Under the pieces are notes generated by a model. The model ran no database searches. It had not been told where the DNA came from and was given only the letters and a program-made list of their open reading frames with translations. The position numbers and the translations under genes were made by a program. A DNA stretch of 64,000 bases from Ensifer sp. BR816 (GTDB lineage Bacteria; Pseudomonadota; Alphaproteobacteria; Rhizobiales; Rhizobiaceae), in contig NZ_KB905370.1 in assembly GCF_000378985.1 (NCBI RefSeq), forward strand, positions 310,001 through 374,000. Direction: 5' to 3'. Of the stretch, positions 38,587 to 47,180 are shown one piece after another; positions within the stretch are counted from its first letter, which is position 1; each line of letters starts with the position of its first letter.

Positions 38587-39976
38587 TGCCCACCCAAGTT
38601 TCGACCGTCGCAACCTGGGCGCCATCCTGCCGCTGACGCCCCTGGCCGCCGTCTTCGCCGGTCCGTTCGCGGCCCGGCTGGCCAAGCTGGCCCTGTGTCT
38701 GCGCCTGCGAACCGCTGCCGCTCGAAGCATCGCCGCCGGCATTGAACACGACGTTTACCTGGTCGACCGCGAAGCCTTGAGCGCGCAGCGCCTTCACCAT
38801 CTCGCTCTGGTCGTCGCGCAATTGACGGAACGCCTCGCCGGTTTCCACCTTCAGGTCGACCTGCAGTTCGTCGTCCTTCAGGCGCAGCGTCGCGGTAACC
38901 GTGCCGAGATCGATTGGATGCATCTGGATCTTGAGCGTGTTCAGCGTCTTGCCGGCCTGGCCCGATGCCTCCGGCTGCGTGAAGGCCGCACTCGACTGGA
39001 GCGCCTGCGCCCATTCGCCGTCGCCGGCGATCGCGCCCGTCACCGCAGCCGAGTTGGCATTCATCGCGACGCCCAGATAGCGGCGCGCCTCGAGAACGGT
39101 CACGCTTTCGGCCTTGGCGCTCGCCGAAGACCTGCCGGTCTCTACGGCAGCCGTTTCGCCATCCGCCGAAATGGTCATCGAGACCGCTTGCCCCTTGCCG
39201 TCGGCGCGGGCGAAGCGAAAGAGACGGTCCGATCCGACCTCTCCTTGCTGTTCGGTCCGAGAACCGTCCCCGGCCGCAGCATCCACCGAGATATTGGCGC
39301 TCTCGTCGGCCTGGCCGGCAGCACGATCATCGGCGGACCGCGTTGCCTTGTCGGCAATCCGGGTGTCCGTGACGGTCGGCACATTCCCGCCGAGCAATGT
39401 CAGAAGGTCGCTGACGGGACCGTTCGCCGGCGCGGCCGAACCGGTCTCCCCCTCAGCCGTCGTCGCCACTTCGACCGCCCCTGTTGTTCCGGCCTCCGCC
39501 GGCGCATGCCCCTTCGGCCTGGCCGCCACCTTATTCCCGTCGGAATCGCCCGACTCGTCGTCCTTGAGAGAAGTCTTGGTCGCCGCATTCTCGCGCAGAT
39601 CATTGAGCTTGGAGACCATCTCGTCTTCGGGGAGCGCGCCTTCCGCATCGCCCTCGCCGCGGCCCTGGACCGATGGCGTCGAAAGGTGACCGGCTCCGGT
39701 GATCGTTGCGCCTGCGATCAAGACGCCTGCCCTGCGATTGCCGATCGTAAGCCCCGCAGCAGGGGCTTGCAGGCGGTCTGCGAGCGTTTCGGCTACATCC
39801 TGTCCGATGTCCTCAGCCGCGCCTTGGGCAGGTGCCTTCTGGCGGCCGGCATCGGCGACTGCATTCTCGAAGGCGCCCGCCTCACCCGCAACTTGCTCAT
39901 TTCCGCCCTGCCGCGAACCGGATCTGGTGGCGAGGGCCGCAGCGGAAGCACGGAATGTCTCTTCAAGTGGCCTCAT
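38522..39976 (-). CDS. fliK: Flagellar hook-length control protein FliK (MotD)
   Basis: A 484-residue protein, low-complexity and Ala/Gly/Glu-rich for the first 320 residues, then a C-terminal hook-length domain with LKIQMHPIDLGTVTATLRLK and DQSEMVKALRAQGF. In S. meliloti the gene was first called motD and later recognised as fliK. It overlaps the motC stop by 4 bp. The low-complexity N-terminal ruler is usual for this protein. Confidence 0.9.
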   Translation of the reverse strand: MRPLEETFRASAAALATRSGSRQGGNEQVAGEAGAFENAVADAGRQKAPAQGAAEDIGQDVAETLADRLQAPAAGLTIGNRRAGVLIAGATITGAGHLSTPSVQGRGEGDAEGALPEDEMVSKLNDLRENAATKTSLKDDESGDSDGNKVAARPKGHAPAEAGTTGAVEVATTAEGETGSAAPANGPVSDLLTLLGGNVPTVTDTRIADKATRSADDRAAGQADESANISVDAAAGDGSRTEQQGEVGSDRLFRFARADGKGQAVSMTISADGETAAVETGRSSASAKAESVTVLEARRYLGVAMNANSAAVTGAIAGDGEWAQALQSSAAFTQPEASGQAGKTLNTLKIQMHPIDLGTVTATLRLKDDELQVDLKVETGEAFRQLRDDQSEMVKALRAQGFAVDQVNVVFNAGGDASSGSGSQAQTQGQLGQPGRERTGEDGGQGRQRQDGAQVATVETWVGNDGTDDASSGVERARAGHVYM

Positions 39977-41271
39977 AGTCCTTCCTCCGCAAGGAGCGCA
40001 TCGATCTCCTTGATCTTCGAGCGTCCATTGGCCACGAAACCGTCAAGAGCCGGATCGGATGCGGCGGCCTGAGCGCCGGCCGGCGGCTCCGCAATCGGCG
40101 TGGTCGCTTCCGCCTTGGCGAAGGGGCTCATGCCGCTTCCGGTTTCTCCCGTTTCGCTGCCAGCGTTGGCAGGGCCAATGTCGACTTCCGGTATAGGCAT
40201 GGACGCTTGCGCGGGGCTTTCATCCTTCGGTAGTCGTACAACCTCATCCGCAATCGCCCTGGCCGCCTCTCTGAGCGCACGGTCGCGCGGCGACAGCTTC
40301 GCATCGGGAATTGCTGCCAGTGTTTGCACCGCTGTGAAGACGTCCTCGGAGGGCACCGCCGCGAGCCCGTCGTAGAAATTCGCCAGCAGCTGCGATTGCC
40401 CGCCGCCGTCCCGGGCGAGTTCCTCGGCCCGACTGGAGGCCAGCCGCGCCAGCGTCTGGTTGCCGGCGATTGCTGCCCGCCTTGCCACGCGCAGATAGAC
40501 CTCGCGCTGGCGGGCCTGATCCATGAAGGCGAGAATCTCGGCGACTCGCTTTTCGACCGCCTCGTCGAAATGCGTGACCGCCAGCTCGACGAACACGTCC
40601 GCGAACTGGCTCGCATAGGGCGAGGTCAAGTAGCGCCGCGCATAGTTCAGCGCATAGCGGAAGCCCTTGTCCGGATCACCGGCCTCAGCGGCGAGCGAAA
40701 CGGATCGGCGAAGCGCCGCCTCCTCTATGATGGTACCGGGCGCCGTCAGACGCGCCCAGTCGTAATACTTCATCGCGGCAACGGGATCCTGCTGCGACGT
40801 GGCGTTGCCGAGGATCAGAAACAGGTAGGGACCGACGCGGGAATTCCTGTATTCGGGCGCGGCGTTGGCGAGATTTTCGACGATCAGTGGCCCCTTCCCG
40901 CGCAGATATTGCCTGAGCGCATCGGTAACCCGGGCATCGAAGTTACCCTCGACATCCCTGTCCGTGAGGTAATCCAGCGTTTCCGGATTGCCGCCGCTCA
41001 TCACGTAGACGAGCGCCGCATCGACGTTGCGCGGATCGCGGAAGATCGCTTCGTCAGCCGCTCGCAGGCGCTTGTCGATCTCGCCCAGCATGAAGCGCTG
41101 CATCTCGATCGCCGAATGATCGCCGAGCACGACGGAATCCTGGACGTATTGGAGCGACCGGATCATCCTGAACGGCGCGAGCTCTTCCGTCTCGCTTGCA
41201 CGCGCCAGGCCGATTGCGAGCGGAGCCGCAAGAACCGTTGTCGCCAGGATGGCGCTGAGCCGCTTCAGCAT
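39973..41271 (-). CDS. motC: Periplasmic motility protein MotC
   Basis: A 432-residue exported protein with a signal peptide (about 1-25, ending GLARA). The mature part is helical, with VFVELAVTHFDEAVEKRVAE and similar TPR-like helices. In S. meliloti MotC binds the periplasmic part of MotB and is needed for torque. It sits between motB and fliK, with 5 bp and a 4-bp overlap respectively. The family is restricted to rhizobia and relatives. Confidence 0.92.
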   Translation of the reverse strand: MLKRLSAILATTVLAAPLAIGLARASETEELAPFRMIRSLQYVQDSVVLGDHSAIEMQRFMLGEIDKRLRAADEAIFRDPRNVDAALVYVMSGGNPETLDYLTDRDVEGNFDARVTDALRQYLRGKGPLIVENLANAAPEYRNSRVGPYLFLILGNATSQQDPVAAMKYYDWARLTAPGTIIEEAALRRSVSLAAEAGDPDKGFRYALNYARRYLTSPYASQFADVFVELAVTHFDEAVEKRVAEILAFMDQARQREVYLRVARRAAIAGNQTLARLASSRAEELARDGGGQSQLLANFYDGLAAVPSEDVFTAVQTLAAIPDAKLSPRDRALREAARAIADEVVRLPKDESPAQASMPIPEVDIGPANAGSETGETGSGMSPFAKAEATTPIAEPPAGAQAAASDPALDGFVANGRSKIKEIDALLAEEGL

Positions 41272-41276
41272 CTCTC

Positions 41277-42485
41277 TTAGCCCTGCCCCGACTGCAGCAG
41301 GATCTCGATCCGCCGGTTGCCCGCGGCATAGGGATCGTTCGGCACCTGCAGGCGCCGGTCGGCAAAGCCGCTGATCTGGTTGACGCGCTCCTCCTTGAGG
41401 CCGCCGCGGACCAGCATGTAATAGGCGCTCTGGGCGCGGGCTGCCGACAGCCGCCAGTTGTCATAGGTCCCGTCCTTGAACGGACGACCATCGGTATGAC
41501 CGCGGATCGCGACGGCCCCCTGACGTTCGGCAAGCAGCTTGCCGATCTTTTCCATGGCGAGGACGAGGTCCTTTTCAGGAACGGCAGAGCCGACCGCAAA
41601 CATCGGCGCATCCGTCTGCTCGCTGATCGTGACCAGCAGCCCGCCCTCCGACGGCGTCACCACGAGTCCCTCCAGGAGCCGCCCGGCCTCGCCGCCGATC
41701 GCCTTCTCAATTTCGGCCTTCAGCGCCTCGGCGTCCTTTTCCGCCATTTGCTTTTCGGTGTTTTCCTTCAGCGCCTCCTCGCCCTCGGCGGCCGCCTCCC
41801 CGGCCTTCGGCGATTTCTCCGCCTCGGCCGGATTCCGCCCCGCGCCGGGCTCTGGCACGGCGTGCTTCTCGGCCGCCGCGACTTCGCTCTCGGCCGCATT
41901 GCCGGCGTCCTGGACTTCGACCTGCTTTGTCCAGAAATCCGGGTCGAAAGGATCGCGATAGGCCTCGCCGCCGTCGGCACCGGTCGCCGGCCCCGACTGA
42001 GCGGCACCACCCTCGCCCTTGACGCTGATATTGGCCTGCTGGCCGACCTCCTTGGCGATCTCGGAGAGAACCGAATAGGGATTCTCGAAGAAATCGGCGT
42101 CGGAATATTTCGTTTCTTCGCCCGAGGTTGCCGTCATTTGGTCGCCGGTTTTGGCCGAGCCGCCGGATTTCGCCTGCTCGCCATCCGCCTTCGAGCGCTG
42201 CTGCGTCTCTTCGCCCTGGGCATCCTTTGCGGGATTCTTCAGGCCCTTTTCCGCGGGCTTCTGGTCGGTGAGCTGCACCGGATTGAAATAGGAGGCGATC
42301 GCCGCCTTCGTTTCTTCGTTGGCGGCGTTGATCAGCCACATGACGAGGAAGAAGGCCATCATCGCCGTCATGAAGTCCGCATAGGCGATCTTCCACCCGC
42401 CGCCGTGGTGGCCGTCGTGACCGTCGCCGGAGCGTTTGACGATGATGATCTCGTTCTTGCCGGTGTGGGGGCTTTCCTCGCTCAT
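41277..42485 (-). CDS. motB: Flagellar stator protein MotB
   Basis: A 402-residue stator subunit. One membrane span (about 38-56) follows the proton-conducting Asp37 in AYADFMTAMMAFFLVMW. A long Glu/Ala-rich linker of over 200 residues leads to an OmpA-type peptidoglycan-binding domain (GHTDGRPFKDGTYDNWRLSA at about 336-355). The start at 42485 (MSEESPHTGK) is chosen since it overlaps the upstream gene stop by 4 bp. The partner motA is distant, at 58395-59273. Confidence 0.96.
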   Translation of the reverse strand: MSEESPHTGKNEIIIVKRSGDGHDGHHGGGWKIAYADFMTAMMAFFLVMWLINAANEETKAAIASYFNPVQLTDQKPAEKGLKNPAKDAQGEETQQRSKADGEQAKSGGSAKTGDQMTATSGEETKYSDADFFENPYSVLSEIAKEVGQQANISVKGEGGAAQSGPATGADGGEAYRDPFDPDFWTKQVEVQDAGNAAESEVAAAEKHAVPEPGAGRNPAEAEKSPKAGEAAAEGEEALKENTEKQMAEKDAEALKAEIEKAIGGEAGRLLEGLVVTPSEGGLLVTISEQTDAPMFAVGSAVPEKDLVLAMEKIGKLLAERQGAVAIRGHTDGRPFKDGTYDNWRLSAARAQSAYYMLVRGGLKEERVNQISGFADRRLQVPNDPYAAGNRRIEILLQSGQG

Positions 42486-43135
42486 GCCAGAACCTTCCGG
42501 ACCGTATCGGCCCAAGCCGCCATTCGCGTCACAAGAACCGTTTCGCCCATCTCGACCGTCAGATCGATGTCGTCGGCAGCCACGTGACGGAAGACCATCG
42601 TGTCGTCATCCAGATGTTGTTTCAGCGCTTCGAAGAGCACGGGCGATCCCTTGACGGTGATCGTGAGCCCTTCTCCCTCGCCAATGCCCTGCCTGATCAT
42701 TTTCGCCAGGTCCTCGATGGCGCGCTTGATGAGCGCCTCTTCCATCACCGGCGCAAGCACGCGCGCCGCCTGGTCGCCAAGGGCGAGCGCCAGTCGCTCG
42801 GTGATCTGGGCAAAGCCGGCGGCGAGTTTCGCAGCGGTTTCCTCCGCCAGGCGGTGCTTCAAGGCGTCGAGTTCCTCGGCGTGGCGCGCCTTGAGCTCGG
42901 CGACTTCGCGCTGATGCTCGAAGGCGAGCTCGGCAGCGGCTTCCGCGCGGCCTTGCGCAAAGGCCTCGCGCCGCTCCGCATCGACGTCGATCTCGGGCAT
43001 GGTCGGCCTCTGTGCGGACCGGTCTTCGGCGGGGAAGTCCGCCTCGAGGTCCGGGAAATATTTCGGCGTCATCCGCGTCAGTTCGATCTTCGGTGCGCTG
43101 AAATCCTTGAGATAGCGGGAGAGCGACGCACTCAT
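42482..43135 (-). CDS. FliH-like flagellar export regulator
   Basis: A 217-residue protein without signal peptide. The middle (about 55-115) is a charged Ala/Glu-rich coiled coil, and the C-terminal part, ALIKRAIEDLAKMIRQGIGE then LTITVKGSPVLFEALKQHLD, has the arrangement of FliH/YscL and of the V-ATPase E subunit. FliH holds the export ATPase FliI. No other fliH is seen in the cluster. It leads the motB-motC-fliK operon, which starts after flaC. Assignment is by domain shape and by absence of an alternative. Confidence 0.62.
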   Translation of the reverse strand: MSASLSRYLKDFSAPKIELTRMTPKYFPDLEADFPAEDRSAQRPTMPEIDVDAERREAFAQGRAEAAAELAFEHQREVAELKARHAEELDALKHRLAEETAAKLAAGFAQITERLALALGDQAARVLAPVMEEALIKRAIEDLAKMIRQGIGEGEGLTITVKGSPVLFEALKQHLDDDTMVFRHVAADDIDLTVEMGETVLVTRMAAWADTVRKVLA

Positions 43136-43426
43136 CGGCCGTCCCCCCGGCGGCATGCAGCCGATACCGGCGCGCGCCCCCCGTCCGGCAGAGGCCGCCC
43201 CGTGGTCCAGAAATCCAAAGCGCCTGACACGTCTAAAATGTCTCCTTCGGTCCTTACCGCCCGAGACAGCGACAGGGACCAGCATTCTCGATGCGCAACG
43301 GTTCGCGAAAGGGCGGACCCGAGGCGGGACCGGTGCAAGCGGCAACCAATGTCATTTTGGCCGGCAGCCGGCCGAGCAGACTGCAAAGGGACGCTAGCCG
43401 GTCAAACTTGTGCGAAAATGAAGGTG

Positions 43427-43458
43427 TTGGACCGCGCCAGGGCAACAGCGCGGTCCAA
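43427..43458 (-). terminator. Hairpin terminator downstream of flaC
   Basis: An 11-bp perfect stem (TTGGACCGCGC / GCGCGGTCCAA) with a 10-base loop lies 54 bp after the flaC stop. The rest of the 376-bp gap (43136-43511) up to the fliH-like gene has no supported gene and should hold that operon's promoter. Confidence 0.7.
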
Positions 43459-43511
43459 CCAGTCCCGCCAGGTGCCGATGACCGACGGCACGGCGGAAGG
43501 GAAGATTTCGT

Positions 43512-44474
43512 TTATTCCTGGAACAGTCTCAGGATGTTTTCGGAATTCGTATTGGCGATCGACAGCGACTGGATGCCGAGCTGCTGCTGGGTCTGCAGCG
43601 CCTTCAACCGCGTCGATTCTTCGTTCATGTCGGCATCCACGAGACGGCCGACGCCCTTGTCGATCACGTCCATGAGGTTGGCGACGAAATTTTCCTGCAT
43701 TTCAATGCGGCTGGTGATCGCGCCCAAGGTTGCGGCGGAATCGGTCAGCTGGCTGATGAGGTCATCGACGACACTGATCATGTCGTCCAGTTCGGCGTCG
43801 GTGGTGGTATCGGAGAGCGCGATTTCCGTGCCTGCCGGCGGGCTGCCGGCGTCGATCAGGTAGTATTCGCGCGCCGATCCCGTCGGCGCCGAGACAAGCG
43901 CGTCCGCATCCACCGCCATCGTCAGCAAGCCGCGGCTTGCATCCTGGACGTCGACGAGAATGGAGCCCGACGTGTCGTAGTCGAGCGTCGTCACGGAGAC
44001 GCTGCCGTCGGCGCTGCGATTGAAGGACGCGACGATGGACTTCGTGCCGACCGCCGCGGCGGCGTCGTTGTAGAGCCAATTCTCGCCCGAGAAGGATGCC
44101 GACTGGGCGGCCGATACCAGCTGGTCCTTGAGCTGCGAGAGCTCCTTGTCGATCTTGCTCTTGTCAACACCGGGCTCGCGAGCCGCCACCAGCTTCGCCT
44201 TGACCGAGCTCATCAGCTCGATGACCGTGTCCAATGCGGCATAGGCGGTATCGACCTTGGCCGCACCCAGGCCAAGCGCGTCCTGGACCGTCGACAGCGC
44301 CGCATTGTCCGAGCGCATCGTCGTCGCGATGGACCAATAGGCGGCGTTGTCGGCGGCGGTCTCGACGCGATAGCCGGAGGACACGCGGCTCTGGGTCTCA
44401 TCCAGATTTCTGTTGATCGAACGCAAGGTCTGCAATGCCGCCATCGCGGCAGCGTTGGTCATGATGCTGGTCAT
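43512..44474 (-). CDS. flaC: Flagellin, divergent copy
   Basis: A 320-residue filament subunit, about 15 residues longer than its three neighbours and more divergent in the central region. Ends keep the flagellin D0/D1 helices: MTSIMTNAAAMAALQTLRSI at the start and ALQTQQQLGIQSLSIANTNS at the end. By order after fliP it corresponds to S. meliloti flaC. It has its own leader and terminator. Confidence 0.92.
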   Translation of the reverse strand: MTSIMTNAAAMAALQTLRSINRNLDETQSRVSSGYRVETAADNAAYWSIATTMRSDNAALSTVQDALGLGAAKVDTAYAALDTVIELMSSVKAKLVAAREPGVDKSKIDKELSQLKDQLVSAAQSASFSGENWLYNDAAAAVGTKSIVASFNRSADGSVSVTTLDYDTSGSILVDVQDASRGLLTMAVDADALVSAPTGSAREYYLIDAGSPPAGTEIALSDTTTDAELDDMISVVDDLISQLTDSAATLGAITSRIEMQENFVANLMDVIDKGVGRLVDADMNEESTRLKALQTQQQLGIQSLSIANTNSENILRLFQE

Positions 44475-44506
44475 TGGCTATCGCCCCTGTCGATGGGAGA
44501 TCGAGA

Positions 44507-44548
44507 ACATTCCGGGTGGGAAACCGGCAGGGATGGTGCGGCATCATG
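44507..44548 (-). promoter_or_regulatory. flaC leader elements
   Basis: On the coding strand GCATGATG (44541-44548) precedes CCGGAATGT (44507-44515), which starts 33 bases before the ATG. Both elements recur in front of the other three flagellin genes. Confidence 0.6.
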
Positions 44549-44589
44549 CGCGCTGCCACCGTTTTGCCCTGGGTGGCAGACCATCGTGC

Positions 44590-44638
44590 TTAACAAAGCG
44601 TTAACGCGAAATGGTTAACAAATGGTTAACGCGTTAAC
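44590..44638. promoter_or_regulatory. TTAAC repeat cluster upstream of flaC
   Basis: TTAAC occurs at 44590, 44601, 44615, 44626 and 44634, two pairs having exact 11-bp spacing. Direct repeats at this spacing are typical of OmpR/PhoB-type sites; Rem is the candidate binder. Confidence 0.55.
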
Positions 44639-44704
44639 GAACGATTAAGATCTATGAAGAAAAGCTTACAGCATGCTGCCGGAACCGGGGCTACCCGGAA
44701 CGGC

Positions 44705-44735
44705 GAAAGGCCGCGCAGCAATTGCGCGGCCTTTC
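44705..44735 (-). terminator. Hairpin terminator downstream of flaD
   Basis: A perfect 13-bp stem (GAAAGGCCGCGCA / TGCGCGGCCTTTC) with 5-base loop, 55 bp after the flaD stop. Confidence 0.8.
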
Positions 44736-44789
44736 GTAAATGCTCGCCTGGCGAGAGGGACGGCAGCCTCAACCGGCTGCGGACCATTC

Positions 44790-45707
44790 CTACTGGCGGA
44801 AGAGCTGGAGGATGTTTTCCGAATTGGTGTTGGCGATCGACAGCGACTGGACCGCGAGCTGCTGCTGCGTCTGCAGGGCCTTGAGGCGGGTCGATTCCTC
44901 GTTCATGTCGGCGTCGACCAGACGGCCGATGCCCGAGTCGATCGAGTCGGTCAGCGCCGCGACGAACTCCTCCTGCAGGCCGATGCGCATGGAGATCGAG
45001 CCGAGCTCCGAGGCGGCGCTGGTCATCGCCTGGAGGCCGTCTTCGACGAGGCTCAGCGCTTCTGCCATTTCGGCGGTGTCGAAGCCTGTGATATCGAGAG
45101 CATAGATGGAGACGCCGATCGTCGCGCCGCCGGTGGTGCCGAGAATGCCGTTGGTGTCCACGATTGCGCCGGCGCCGTCGCCGCCGAAGAGCAAATTGCC
45201 GGTCGCCGTATCGTCCAGCGTATAGGCCGTCGTCTTCACCGAAACGGTACCATCGGAGGCGCGCACGAAGCCCGAGACGACGCTTTTAACGGCAGCATCG
45301 CCGGCAACCCAGTTTTCGCCGCTGAACGAGGCCGATTCGGCGATCGACATCAGCTGGTCCTGCAGCTGGTCGATTTCTTCCTGGATCTTCGACTTGTCGA
45401 CGCCTTCTTCGGTGGCCGCGACGATCTTCGACTTGATTTCCTTGACGACCTCGATGGCGCTTTCCATCGCCGCATAGGAGGTGTCGACCTTGGCGGCACC
45501 GAGGCCGAGCGCGTCCTGAACGGCGGAAAGCGCCATATTGTCGGAGCGCATGGTGGTGGCAATCGACCAATAGGCGGCGTTGTCCGCTGCCTCGCCGACG
45601 CGCAACCCTGACGATACGCGACCCTGCGTCGTCTCCATGCTGTCATCGATCGCGCGGAGGGTCTGAAGTGCGGCCATCGCCGCCGTGTTCGTCAGGATGC
45701 TGGTCAT
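44790..45707 (-). CDS. flaD: Flagellin
   Basis: A 305-residue flagellin, closely similar to the copies at 46013 and 47181, with the same SSGLRVGEAADNAAYWSIAT N-terminal helix region and a C-terminus ending in QNILQLFRQ-like helix (SENILQLFRQ). A subunit of the complex filament. The start ATG at 45707 is preceded by GAGGGGCG. Named flaD by order and similarity to S. meliloti. Confidence 0.93.
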   Translation of the reverse strand: MTSILTNTAAMAALQTLRAIDDSMETTQGRVSSGLRVGEAADNAAYWSIATTMRSDNMALSAVQDALGLGAAKVDTSYAAMESAIEVVKEIKSKIVAATEEGVDKSKIQEEIDQLQDQLMSIAESASFSGENWVAGDAAVKSVVSGFVRASDGTVSVKTTAYTLDDTATGNLLFGGDGAGAIVDTNGILGTTGGATIGVSIYALDITGFDTAEMAEALSLVEDGLQAMTSAASELGSISMRIGLQEEFVAALTDSIDSGIGRLVDADMNEESTRLKALQTQQQLAVQSLSIANTNSENILQLFRQ

Positions 45708-45745
45708 GATCTGCTCGCCCCTCGAATGGCATTAGAATGATTTGA

Positions 45746-45787
45746 ACATTCCGGATCGCCGCCGGGAACGAATGAGCGGCTTCATGC
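45746..45787 (-). promoter_or_regulatory. flaD leader elements
   Basis: GCATGAAG (45780-45787) and CCGGAATGT (45746-45754) on the coding strand keep the same 34-bp spacing as in flaC. Confidence 0.6.
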
Positions 45788-45790
45788 CTG

Positions 45791-45898
45791 TTAACCCGCT
45801 GGTCACCTTGGTTAACTCATTGTTTCGATGCGGCCAGCTAACGGGAACATGGTTAACAAAGTCTAAAGGCGAGTTAACAAAATTTAACAAAACCTAAC
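45791..45898. promoter_or_regulatory. Phased TTAAC repeats upstream of flaD
   Basis: TTAAC or CTAAC occurs at 45791, 45812, 45838, 45853, 45874, 45884 and 45894, with a CTAAA at 45863. The last five sit 10-11 bp apart, on one face of the helix. It also has GTTTCGATG at 45822-45830, shared with the flaB upstream region. Confidence 0.6.
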
Positions 45899-45927
45899 AA
45901 TTTCCTTGCGCTGGAGCCCAAACGCGC

Positions 45928-45959
45928 GAAAGCCGCACCTTTCGCAAGGCGCGGCTTTC
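45928..45959 (-). terminator. Hairpin terminator downstream of flaB
   Basis: GAAAGCCGC pairs with GCGGCTTTC; a further CCTT/AAGG inner stem is present. It ends 53 bp after the flaB stop. Confidence 0.75.
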
Positions 45960-46012
45960 TGAAGTGACTCGGCTTATCAGGGATCGATGGATCCCCGATC
46001 CGTCCCTGCCGA

Positions 46013-46933
46013 TTAACGGAAGAGCTGGAGAACGTTCTCCGAGTTGCTGTTGGCGATCGACAGCGACTGGACGGCGAGCTGCTGCTGCGTCTGCAGAGCC
46101 TTGAGGCGGGTCGATTCCTCGTTCATGTCGGCATCGACGAGGCGGCCAACGCCGGAGTCGATCGAGTCGGACAGCTTCCCGACAAAGTCTTCCTGCAGGC
46201 CGATGCGCATGGAGATCGAACCGAGCTCTGCGGCGGCGCTGGTCATGGCCGAAAGCGCATCGTCCACGTCCTGCAGCACGTCGTTCATGTCCGTCGTCGC
46301 GAGAGCGCTGATATCCAGCGAGTAGACAGCATAGCCGCCAGCGGATGCACCGGCGGTGCCGAGGATGCCGGTTGCAGTATCGAGCGCACCGGTGCCGTCG
46401 TCGCTGAACAGCAGGTTGCCGCCCGTGACGCCGTCGACAAGCGCATAGCTCGTGGTCTTGACGGAGACGGTGCTGTCGGAGGCACGGACGAAACCGGATA
46501 CGACAGTCACGGTGTTGCCTGCGACGCCGCCGATCCAGTTTTCACCGCTGAACGAAGCGGATTCAGCGATCGACAGCAGCTGTTCCTGGAGCTGATCGAT
46601 TTCTTCCTGGACCTTGGCCTTGTCGACGCCTTCTTCGGTTGCCGTAACGACCTTGGCCTTGATTTCCTTCACGACTTCGATAGCCGATTCCATACCGGCG
46701 TAAGCGGTGTCGACCTTGGCAGCGCCGAGGCCGAGGGCGTCCTGGACGGCGGAGAGCGCCATGTTGTCCGAACGCATGGTGGTCGCGATAGACCAATAGG
46801 CAGCGTTGTCCGAAGCCTCGCCGACGCGCAGGCCGGAAGAGACCCGGCCCTGGGTCGTTTCCATGTTATTGCCGATGCTCCGCAGCGTTTCGAGTGCGGA
46901 CATGGCTGCGATGTTGGTAAGAATGCTTGTCAT
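46013..46933 (-). CDS. flaB: Flagellin
   Basis: A 306-residue flagellin. N-terminus MTSILTNIAAMSALETLRSI, C-terminus SNSENVLQLFR. The D0/D1 helices are nearly the same as in flaA and flaD; the central part varies. It follows flaA by 247 bp and has its own leader with TTAAC repeats and a terminator, so it is probably transcribed separately. Confidence 0.93.
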   Translation of the reverse strand: MTSILTNIAAMSALETLRSIGNNMETTQGRVSSGLRVGEASDNAAYWSIATTMRSDNMALSAVQDALGLGAAKVDTAYAGMESAIEVVKEIKAKVVTATEEGVDKAKVQEEIDQLQEQLLSIAESASFSGENWIGGVAGNTVTVVSGFVRASDSTVSVKTTSYALVDGVTGGNLLFSDDGTGALDTATGILGTAGASAGGYAVYSLDISALATTDMNDVLQDVDDALSAMTSAAAELGSISMRIGLQEDFVGKLSDSIDSGVGRLVDADMNEESTRLKALQTQQQLAVQSLSIANSNSENVLQLFR

Positions 46934-46967
46934 TTCTGAGTGCCCCTTAGTGGCTGATTAAGAAGGG

Positions 46968-47008
46968 ACATTCCGGAGTACGCCGGCAAGCGACGGTCAG
47001 CATCATGC
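46968..47008 (-). promoter_or_regulatory. flaB leader elements
   Basis: GCATGATG (47001-47008) and CCGGAATGT (46968-46976) on the coding strand; spacing 33 bp. Confidence 0.6.
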
Positions 47009-47011
47009 CTG

Positions 47012-47037
47012 TTAACCAATTAATTTTGTTGGTTAAC
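47012..47037. promoter_or_regulatory. TTAAC pair upstream of flaB
   Basis: Two GTTAAC sites start 21 bp (two helical turns) apart, the same spacing as the proximal pair before flaD. GTTTCGATG follows at 47043-47051 as in flaD. Confidence 0.55.
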
Positions 47038-47108
47038 CCGCCGTTTCGATGGCCTTAGGAAACAGCAAGATGGTTAAGGAATGTTGAAGCGAAATAAAAA
47101 ATGCGAAA

Positions 47109-47134
47109 AGCCGCGACCGGGATCGGTCGCGGCT
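47109..47134 (-). terminator. Hairpin terminator downstream of flaA
   Basis: AGCCGCGACC pairs with GGTCGCGGCT around a 6-base loop; on the minus strand it runs into TTTTCGCATTTTTTATTT. Confidence 0.85.
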
Positions 47135-47180
47135 CTTTTCCAGCGATGCGGCACGGTCAGCCCCCGTGCCCATTCGCCGA

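Noticed and set aside
43155..43511. Short frames in the gap upstream of the fliH-like gene
   Set aside because: They overlap the flaC terminator, have no ribosome site and no sensible composition.
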